Assembly: GCF_000382225.1 (NCBI RefSeq)
Contig: NZ_KB907805.1
Location: forward strand, 62,001 to 126,000
Reading direction: 5' to 3'
From: Hymenobacter aerophilus DSM 13606
GTDB taxonomy: Bacteria; Bacteroidota; Bacteroidia; Cytophagales; Hymenobacteraceae
Length of the DNA: 64,000 nucleotides
Positions 58,394-64,000 of this stretch are shown piece by piece. How positions within the stretch are numbered: the stretch's first letter is position 1; each line of letters starts with the position of its first letter. Below the pieces are notes generated by a model. That model saw only the letters and a list, made by a program, of their open reading frames with translations. It was not told the DNA's origin and searched no databases. A program made the position numbers and the translations under genes.

Positions 58394-59095
58394 TTAGGCC
58401 AGCGGCAACAGGGCCATCAGCGCCGTCAGCTTCTGCTGATGCAGCTGGCCAAGCAGGTCGGTAGGCAGGCGGGCGAAGTCGGTGGCGGGGTAATGGCGCA
58501 GCACGCGACCCTCGGCCAGCACCGTAATTTCGTCGCATAGCTCGGTGAGGGAGCCCAGCAGGTGCGAGGTCAGCAGGATGCCGGTGCCTTGTTGGCGCAG
58601 GCGGCGCAGCACTTCCATCAGCAGCAGGTTAGCGCTGAGGTCGAGGCCGTTGAAGGGCTCGTCGAGCACTAGGTACCGAAAGTCCTGGACCAGTAGCGAC
58701 AGCAGGGCCAGCTTTTTCTTCATGCCGGCCGAGTAATCTTCGGCGTACTGATCGAGGGGCAGCTCCAGCAGCTCATTCCAGCCCGCGAGGCTGGGCACCG
58801 GCCGGCCCCGGGCCTGCAGGCAGAATTCCACGTATTCGCGGCCGGTGATGCGCGGGTAGAAGTAGGGCTCGTAGGGTAGCAGGCCGGTACACGCCCGAAT
58901 ACTCTGCCCACTGGTTTCGCGCACCGTGCCCCGGTAATCGGCGTGCAGACCGTAGATGCAGTGTAGCAGCGTGGTTTTGCCCGCTCCGTTGGCCCCCACC
59001 AGCCCGTGCAACGTGCCCGGCTGCAGGGCTAAATCAACGTGGTGCAGCACCGTATGAGAGCCAAAATCCTTACCCAGGCCTTCGATTGATACCAT
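58394..59095 (-). CDS. ABC transporter ATP-binding protein
   Basis: 233 residues: Walker A GANGAGKT at 34-41, a variant signature YSAGMKKKL, Walker B YLVLDEPFNGLDL and an H-loop TSHLL. The size and build are those of an ABC2-type exporter ATPase. It lies 55 nt downstream of a polytopic membrane protein on the same strand that is the likely permease. The substrate is unknown. Confidence 0.93.
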   Translation of the reverse strand: MVSIEGLGKDFGSHTVLHHVDLALQPGTLHGLVGANGAGKTTLLHCIYGLHADYRGTVRETSGQSIRACTGLLPYEPYFYPRITGREYVEFCLQARGRPVPSLAGWNELLELPLDQYAEDYSAGMKKKLALLSLLVQDFRYLVLDEPFNGLDLSANLLLMEVLRRLRQQGTGILLTSHLLGSLTELCDEITVLAEGRVLRHYPATDFARLPTDLLGQLHQQKLTALMALLPLA

Positions 59096-59150
59096 ATTCG
59101 TTTACAGACAAAAGACTCTGATTGAACAGCCAAGCCAGCTAATAGGCAGG

Positions 59151-60098
59151 CTACTCGCGCCGGTATTGCGCCAGCCGGCTTCTGCTTTTCAGTAATAAGC
59201 TCAGAAAGCAGGCCAGCAACAACGCCAGATACGCTGGGTTGCTGCCCAGCACCGACAGGCCCACCACTACAGCTCCGGCTTGGGCAAGGCGACTCAGGGT
59301 AGCGTGTGGGTAGAAGGCGTATTTGGCCATAATGACCATTGACAGAACTATGGCGCACCAGCCCAGCACCAGCGCCATGCCACCCAACCCGGCGGGTCCC
59401 AGGGCCAGCACCACCGCCAACGGGGCAGTCGTGAGGCCAAAGTACAGCAGCCCCCATCCTATCCGGGCCCGCAACCAGGCGCCGGGCGTACGCAAAGCCG
59501 GCAGCAGCCAGTTCCAGGGCTCGGGCGTACCGTAAGTGTCCAACGTGAGCAGCAACCAAGCCAGCACGGCCAGCGCCGGACCGGTACTATTGGCGCGGGT
59601 GCTGATGGCTGCCCCCAGCAATGCCAGCCACGCCAGCCCCAGCACCGGCCGATGGCCCGCACTCACCCACTCAAAGGCTACGCTTCGGAACCAAGTTGGC
59701 CGGTGCATCCGGCTGGTGGAGGCAGCGGCGGCCGGCCCCAATGCCACCACTGCGGCCCCTGCAACGGCTAACATCGCCGGCCCAAAACGGCCCCAGCCCA
59801 GCAGCACCAGCGCCACGGGAAGGCTGCCCAGCGCGTATTCTGCGGCTAGCCAGCCCCGAAACCGGGGCGCGGTTAATTGCAGGAAAACCAGGTCGGCCCG
59901 GCGGCGGTGCAGGCTGAGCGTGAACACCAGCACGGCCAGCGGCACGACCCAAACCAGCACAGGGTGCGCGGCGGCCGTGACCAGCGCCCGGACCGTTACC
60001 AGCCCCAGCAGCGCCCCCAGCACCAACAGCCGCCACCAGCCTAATTCGCGGAGTTGCCGGCCCAGCAGCCGGGCTCGTAAGTGCAGGTAATATTGCAT
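59151..60098 (-). CDS. Polytopic membrane protein, probable ABC permease
   Basis: 315 residues with about eight or nine hydrophobic segments (LLVLGALLGLVTVRALV, VWVVPLAVLVFTLSLH, LLLTLDTY region, AVVVGLSVLGSNPAYLALLLACFL). The gene lies immediately upstream of the ABC ATPase on the same strand with 55 nt between, which fits an ATPase/permease operon. Similarity to a specific permease family is not obvious. Ends with basic sequence KSRSRLAQYRRE. Confidence 0.8.
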   Translation of the reverse strand: MQYYLHLRARLLGRQLRELGWWRLLVLGALLGLVTVRALVTAAAHPVLVWVVPLAVLVFTLSLHRRRADLVFLQLTAPRFRGWLAAEYALGSLPVALVLLGWGRFGPAMLAVAGAAVVALGPAAAASTSRMHRPTWFRSVAFEWVSAGHRPVLGLAWLALLGAAISTRANSTGPALAVLAWLLLTLDTYGTPEPWNWLLPALRTPGAWLRARIGWGLLYFGLTTAPLAVVLALGPAGLGGMALVLGWCAIVLSMVIMAKYAFYPHATLSRLAQAGAVVVGLSVLGSNPAYLALLLACFLSLLLKSRSRLAQYRRE

Positions 60099-60140
60099 AA
60101 GCGGTGGCAGTCAGGCAGCTACAACTTGCCGGACGGGAGC

Positions 60141-61505
60141 TTATTGTAGCGCGGCCAGCACTCCCAACTCCTGCTCCACGAACTCAATCCCGTAATCGGC
60201 CGCCAGCTCATCGAGAATGGGGTTGTAGAGCTCGGGCAGGGTTGGGATGACGACGCCGCGCTGCTGGAGCTGCCCGGTAGCGAGCCGGCGCACAGCCATG
60301 CCCAGCGGCAGGCCCACGGTTTTGGCCATGGCCGTGTGGGTGGCATCGTCGCCCAACACCACCACCGACGAGTTGCGGCCGTGGCGCTGCCCGTCGAGCT
60401 CGTACTCAAACTGGTGCTGCATCACAATCATGTCGTGGTCGGTGGGTGCCAGGGCCCACTTTCGGGTGAGCAGCTTTTCCAGCAGTTGGGCCGGCGTAGC
60501 GTTGGCCTGGCCCACCGGCAGCTCCTCAAACAGCCCCAGCCAGCTTAGCTGCCGCATTTCCACCGAATCGGGGGCCAGGCCCAGATGCGCGGCTACGCGG
60601 GCGGCCAGCGGCTGGCCGGTGATGGCAGGCAGGGGCAGGTAGGCAGCTACCAGCTCGGCCCAGGTCAGGTCGGCGGGGTTGTCGAGCTGCACGGTGTCGT
60701 CGGTGAAACCCAGGCGCACCAGCTGCTGCCAGGCGGCGCAGTAGCCCGGCCGGCGCAGGGTACCGCGCAGCATGGTGTGCACGTGCGCGAGGCCGTAGGG
60801 GGCGCGGTAGCTCAGCGAGTCGCGGTTGGCGTAGCCTTCAAACTCGCCAAAGCCGGGCACGGCCACGGTTTCGAGGCGGGTAAATAGCTGCTGGTACGGG
60901 ATGAAGCGCAGCCGGCCCTGCTCCAGATACTTGGCCGTACCCTGGCCCGCCAGCACCACGTTGCGCGGGTTCCAGGTGAACTTGTAGCGCCAGGGGTTGC
61001 CGGCTTCGGCCTCGGGCGCCAGCAGCCCGCCGCAGTACGATTTGAACGAGGTTACCTGCCCGCCCTGCTGCCGGATATCGGCCAGCACGCGCATGGCCGA
61101 CATGTGGTCGAGGCCGGGGTCGAGGCCGCACTCCATGAGCAGCGTAACACCCGCCGCCTCGGCCGCCGGCCCCAGCGCCCGGATTTCGTCGCTCACGTAG
61201 CTGGCCGTGGCCAGGTGCCGCCCGTGCCGCACGCAGGCCCGCGCCACCGGCGCATGAAACAGGGCCGGCAGCATCGACACCACCACGTCGGCATCGGCTA
61301 CGAGCTCTTCCAGCCGGCTTGCATCGTGCACATCAAACGCTACCGCCCGGGCATACGCGGCGTGGGCGGCCAGCACCGGGGCCAGGTGGACCGGCTGCAC
61401 GTCGGCTACGGTCAGCTGCCAGCCCTCGGCGGGGGCGTGGCGCAGCAGATATTGAATAAGCGAGGAAGCCGAACGACCGGCGCCCAGCAGCAGAATACGC
61501 GACAT
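60141..61505 (-). CDS. Saccharopine dehydrogenase-like protein
   Basis: 454 residues from the ATG at 61505. An N-terminal Rossmann loop ILLLGAGRSASSLIQYL, SMLPALFHAPVARACVRHG and the dimer/substrate portion CGLDPGLDHMSAM with GGLLAPEAEAGNPWRYKFTW are typical of saccharopine/homospermidine-type dehydrogenases. In lysine breakdown the enzyme makes glutamate and aminoadipate semialdehyde; a related role, for example in other amine linkages, is possible. It is upstream of the ABC pair on the same strand, 42 nt apart. Confidence 0.92.
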   Translation of the reverse strand: MSRILLLGAGRSASSLIQYLLRHAPAEGWQLTVADVQPVHLAPVLAAHAAYARAVAFDVHDASRLEELVADADVVVSMLPALFHAPVARACVRHGRHLATASYVSDEIRALGPAAEAAGVTLLMECGLDPGLDHMSAMRVLADIRQQGGQVTSFKSYCGGLLAPEAEAGNPWRYKFTWNPRNVVLAGQGTAKYLEQGRLRFIPYQQLFTRLETVAVPGFGEFEGYANRDSLSYRAPYGLAHVHTMLRGTLRRPGYCAAWQQLVRLGFTDDTVQLDNPADLTWAELVAAYLPLPAITGQPLAARVAAHLGLAPDSVEMRQLSWLGLFEELPVGQANATPAQLLEKLLTRKWALAPTDHDMIVMQHQFEYELDGQRHGRNSSVVVLGDDATHTAMAKTVGLPLGMAVRRLATGQLQQRGVVIPTLPELYNPILDELAADYGIEFVEQELGVLAALQ

Positions 61506-61578
61506 AGATGGGTGAGTGGGTGGAGCGGCAAGATAGGGAAACGGGTGATGGGGTGAGGACGTGAGGACGTGAGCCCAC

Positions 61579-61675
61579 CTGTCATCCTGAGCTTGCGAAG
61601 GACCTATCCAGAGGCCAATCAATAGATGCCTTCTGTATAGGTCCTTCGCAAGCTCAGGATGACAGTACCTCTCTC
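61579..61675. repeat. Inverted repeat, family 1 copy 8
   Basis: CTGTCATCCTGAGCTTGCGA with AGGACCTAT pairs with the right arm ending ...AGGATGACAG, two or three mismatches. It lies between the divergent saccharopine dehydrogenase-like and cytidine deaminase genes. Confidence 0.92.
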
Positions 61676-61770
61676 AATCACTCATTCACCTCATTCACCA
61701 AAAAACCGTACATTCGTCGCCCCTTTTCACTTTCCCGGGGCCGCTTGCGGTACCCACCCCTTTGCCCCGC

Positions 61771-62265
61771 ATGGCCAACACCCTTAACCTGACCATCACG
61801 GCCGACGTGCTGGCCTCCGAAGCCGACCTGACGCCCGCCGAAGCTGCCACCTGGCAGGCTGCCCAGGCCGCTACCGAAACCTCCCATTCGCCCTACTCCC
61901 ACTTTCAGGTGGGCGCGGCTCTGCTGTTCGACGATGGCACCGTATTTCAGGGGTCCAACCAGGAAAACGCCGCTTATCCTTCGGGCCTTTGCGCCGAACG
62001 CACGGCCCTTTTTGGCGCGGCCGTAGCGCGGCCGGGGCGCCGCATTGTGGGCATGGCCGTGGCCGCCCGCCCCGCCGGCGGGGCCTTCGGGCCAGCCAAC
62101 CCATGTGGGGCCTGCCGCCAGGTCATGGCCGAGTACGAGCAGCGCCAGCAGCAGGCGATTCCGCTGCTGCTGCCTGGCCCCGATGGCAGCATCTACCGCT
62201 TCGGCGCCCTCTCCGACCTGCTGCCCTTCGGCTTCGATGCCAAGGATCTGCCGAAGGTGAGATAG
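61771..62265 (+). CDS. cdd: Cytidine deaminase
   Basis: 164 residues from the ATG at 61771. Zinc site CAERTALFGA and PCGACRQVM, plus FQVGAALLFDDG, NQENAAYPSGL, are typical of CDA. It deaminates cytidine and deoxycytidine to uridine in salvage. The protein is soluble and slightly longer than usual at the N-terminus. A repeat starts 3 nt after its stop. Confidence 0.95.
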   Translation: MANTLNLTITADVLASEADLTPAEAATWQAAQAATETSHSPYSHFQVGAALLFDDGTVFQGSNQENAAYPSGLCAERTALFGAAVARPGRRIVGMAVAARPAGGAFGPANPCGACRQVMAEYEQRQQQAIPLLLPGPDGSIYRFGALSDLLPFGFDAKDLPKVR

Positions 62266-62268
62266 TTC

Positions 62269-62392
62269 AAGGTGAAATAGTGAGATAGTGAAATGGTGAG
62301 TTTTATGTTCGGGCGGCCCTGATTGTCCTATTTTGCGCCGCCAGGGGCCCGAAACTTCAACTCACCATTTCACCATCTCACTATTTCACCTT
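62269..62392. repeat. Inverted repeat, family 7 (34-bp arms) touching the next start codon
   Basis: Arms 62269-62302 and 62359-62392 are complementary with one mismatch and consist of GTGAAATAGTGAGAT-type short units. The right arm ends at the base before the ATG at 62393 and the left arm begins 3 nt after the cdd stop, so the whole spacer is repeat. Confidence 0.92.
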
Positions 62393-63037
62393 ATGGAACA
62401 TCAGCTCAGCGTTGCGCGCACGGCCCGTTATCAGCAGTTGGGCGAATTGTCGGCCCATACGCAGCGGGTGTGGTTTGTGGCGCATGGCTACGGGCAGCTG
62501 GCGGCGTACTTCGTGCGGCATTTTGCCCACCTGGTAGCCGCCGACCCGCAGTTGGTGGTGGTGGCGCCCGAGGGCCTGTCGCGCTTCTACCTCAACGGCA
62601 CCGGCGGCCGCGTGGGCGCCACCTGGATGACCAAGGAGGACCGGCTGGCCGAAATTGACGACTACGTAGCCTACCTCAACCAGCTGGCCGCGAGGATTCT
62701 GCCGCAGGCCGCGCCCGAGGCCGCCATTACGGTGCTGGGCTTCTCGCAGGGCGCGGCCACCGTCAGCCGCTGGCTGGCCCGCGCCAACTTCCGGCCGGCG
62801 CGGCTTATCCTGTGGGCCGGCGCTTTCCCGCCCGACATGGATTTTACCGTGGCCTCCCGCCTGCTGGAGCAATTGCCCGTCACGCTCGTCTGCGGCACCG
62901 ACGATGAGTTTATCAAGGAAGAGGACCTGCGGAAGCAGCAGGAATTTCTGCGCCGCCTGGGTGTGGCGCCGAAGCTGGTGCGCTTCAGTGGCACGCACAC
63001 TCTAGACCGGGAAACGCTGACGAAGCTGGCCGAATAG
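62393..63037 (+). CDS. Alpha/beta-hydrolase (phospholipase/carboxylesterase family)
   Basis: 214 residues with the nucleophile elbow GFSQGAA and a late catalytic Asp (CGTDDEFI) and His (SGTHTLD), typical of the serine esterase family of EstB/YpfH type. VVVAPEGLSRFYLNG follows a first strand VWFVAHGYGQL with the oxyanion HG. No signal peptide, so a cytosolic esterase. An in-frame reading upstream to 62333 lies inside the repeat and is not credible. Confidence 0.9.
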   Translation: MEHQLSVARTARYQQLGELSAHTQRVWFVAHGYGQLAAYFVRHFAHLVAADPQLVVVAPEGLSRFYLNGTGGRVGATWMTKEDRLAEIDDYVAYLNQLAARILPQAAPEAAITVLGFSQGAATVSRWLARANFRPARLILWAGAFPPDMDFTVASRLLEQLPVTLVCGTDDEFIKEEDLRKQQEFLRRLGVAPKLVRFSGTHTLDRETLTKLAE

Positions 63038-63044
63038 GCCTGCT

Positions 63045-63794
63045 CTACTCCTTGCGGATAACCGTGGCCGCGCCCTGGGCGGCGGGCAGAATCAGGACTT
63101 CGGCAATGTTGACGTGGGGCGGGCGCGTGACCATGAAGGCCAGCAGGTCGGCCACGTCTTCGGCCCGTAGCGCCTCGTAGCCCTGGTACACGCTGGCGGC
63201 GCGCTGGGTGTCGCCCTTGAAACGCACCTCCGAAAACTCGGTTTCCACGGCGCCCGGGTTCACCTCGGCCACCCGAATGTGGTGGGGCAGCAAATCGAGG
63301 CGCATGCCTTTGGTGAGGGCCGCCACGGCCGCTTTCGAAGCGCAGTACACGTTGCCGTTGGCGTAGGTTTCGTGGCCGGCAATAGAGCCAATGTTGATGA
63401 TATGGCCGGAGTTGCGGCGCGTCATGGCCGGCAGCACGGCCCGGCTCACATACAGCAGGCCCTTCACGTTGCCGTCGAGCATGGCGTCCCAGTCGGCGGG
63501 GTCGCCCTGCTGAATGGGCGCCAGACCGTGGGCGTTGCCGGCGTTGTTGATGAGCACGTCCACGTCGGCGAATTCGGCCGGCAAGCTGGCCACAGCGGCC
63601 TCCACGGCGGCCCGGTCGCGCACATCAAACGTGAGCAGGTGGGTGGGCACTTCGGCGCCCAGCTCGCGGGCCAGCTCCTCCAGCCGCTCGCGCCGCCGCC
63701 CCGCCAGTACCAGTCGGAAGCCGGCGCGGCCCAGCGCCACGGCCGCCGCCCAGCCAATACCCGATGAAGCGCCGGTAATAAATGCAGTTTTCAT
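63045..63794 (-). CDS. SDR-family oxidoreductase (YdfG-like)
   Basis: 249 residues from the ATG at 63794: cofactor motif TGASSGIG, LAGRRRERLEEL with an Arg for NADP(H), NNAGNAHG, catalytic SIAGHETYANGNVYCASK with Tyr and Lys. The C-terminal EVNPGAVETEFSEVRF and FKGD fit the NADP-dependent 3-hydroxy acid dehydrogenase YdfG group. The gene is convergent with the esterase gene, 7 nt between stops. A longer reading upstream would come from the repeat next to it. Confidence 0.93.
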   Translation of the reverse strand: MKTAFITGASSGIGWAAAVALGRAGFRLVLAGRRRERLEELARELGAEVPTHLLTFDVRDRAAVEAAVASLPAEFADVDVLINNAGNAHGLAPIQQGDPADWDAMLDGNVKGLLYVSRAVLPAMTRRNSGHIINIGSIAGHETYANGNVYCASKAAVAALTKGMRLDLLPHHIRVAEVNPGAVETEFSEVRFKGDTQRAASVYQGYEALRAEDVADLLAFMVTRPPHVNIAEVLILPAAQGAATVIRKE

Positions 63795-63821
63795 TCTTGA
63801 AGAAGCTAGAAGTTGGGAGCG

Positions 63822-63894
63822 GCAAGCTACAGGCTGCAAGCTACAAGCTTTCTTTAGCCAGGTTGCCAGCAAAAGCTTGCAGCCTGTAGCTTGC
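63822..63894. repeat. Inverted repeat, family 8 (21-bp perfect arms)
   Basis: GCAAGCTACAGGCTGCAAGC (63822-63842 incl. T) is exactly complementary to 63874-63894, then CTTGCGG units repeat to 63912. It stands between the SDR start and the partial gene at the window edge. Confidence 0.9.
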
Positions 63895-63917
63895 GGCTTG
63901 CGGCTTGCAGCACTAGA

Positions 63918-64000
63918 CTACCGTCCCGACCAGATGTTGAGGTAGAGCGTGACGGTGTTGCTGGTCATGCGCTGCAGGCTGCGGCTGTACACGTCGTTGG
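63918..64000 (-). CDS. C-terminal end of an unknown protein (cut by window)
   Basis: The minus strand is open from the edge to a TAG at 63918-63920, encoding 26 residues, ending with NTVTLYLNIWSGR. The amphipathic strand-like end would fit an outer-membrane beta-barrel or periplasmic protein, but the stretch is too short to name. The reading frame is chosen because other frames have stops. Confidence 0.5.
   Translation of the reverse strand, partial: NDVYSRSLQRMTSNTVTLYLNIWSGR

Overview
The window reads as chromosomal DNA of a GC-rich member of the Bacteroidota, most likely Hymenobacter or a close relative in the Cytophagales (inference). Supporting signs are promoters of the Bacteroidota type (TAnnTTTG boxes, sometimes with TTG about 20 nt upstream), few Shine-Dalgarno sequences, an S46 dipeptidyl-peptidase, a DUF3127 OB-fold protein, a DUF1571 protein and very high GC coding sequence. 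There are no rRNA operons, phage, integrase, transposase or CRISPR array. Most genes look like core or lineage-typical functions in short operons or convergent pairs.

Layout. 1-5 kb: a cut-off patatin phospholipase, an MBL hydrolase, accA, two identical tRNA-Asp(GTC) genes each with its own promoter and terminator, and a TMEM175-type channel. 5-15 kb: OmpA-family beta-propeller-like protein, NUDIX hydrolase, RhlE-type DEAD helicase, an XRE-type regulator with a Pro/Ala linker, an L,D-transpeptidase, and an AT-richer geneless stretch (about 11.2-12.0 kb). 15-25 kb: M1 aminopeptidase, cyanophycinase convergent with isoaspartyl peptidase (cyanophycin or isoaspartyl dipeptide breakdown), DUF3127 protein with an SSB-like acidic tip, a leucine-rich-repeat protein kinase, SDR, AlbA_2 protein, DinB protein, and one AT-rich orphan gene that looks imported. 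25-35 kb: S46 peptidase (DPP11-like), amidohydrolase, glycosyltransferase, DUF1571 protein, SDRs and a YhiN-type flavoprotein. 34.8-40.3 kb: a 572-residue disordered Ser/Asn/Tyr/Gly/Arg-rich protein, a DUF2383 helical-bundle protein, a DEAD-box helicase with a Gly/Arg/Tyr tail and a cold-shock protein. 40-53 kb: an AddA-like helicase-nuclease and, 5 kb away, its AddB-like partner with iron-sulfur cysteines. 53-64 kb: zinc-ribbon and membrane proteins, MscS and ClC channels, RNase HI, a tRNA methyltransferase, an ABC exporter pair, saccharopine dehydrogenase-like protein, cytidine deaminase, an esterase and an SDR.

The most unusual aspects are structural. (1) The intergenic regions are filled with long near-perfect inverted repeats of several sequence families; one family occurs eight times. 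In several places the repeat arms contain or touch stop or start codons. (2) Repeats of the same kinds lie in frame inside both AddA-like and AddB-like genes, adding low-complexity inserts to recombination enzymes. (3) The disordered protein, the DEAD helicase with a similar low-complexity tail and CspA form a candidate stress/RNA-condensate neighbourhood; the helicase and CspA appear to have long 5' leaders. (4) By contrast, at least four other genes have a promoter -7 box exactly 4 nt before the start codon, suggesting leaderless mRNAs.
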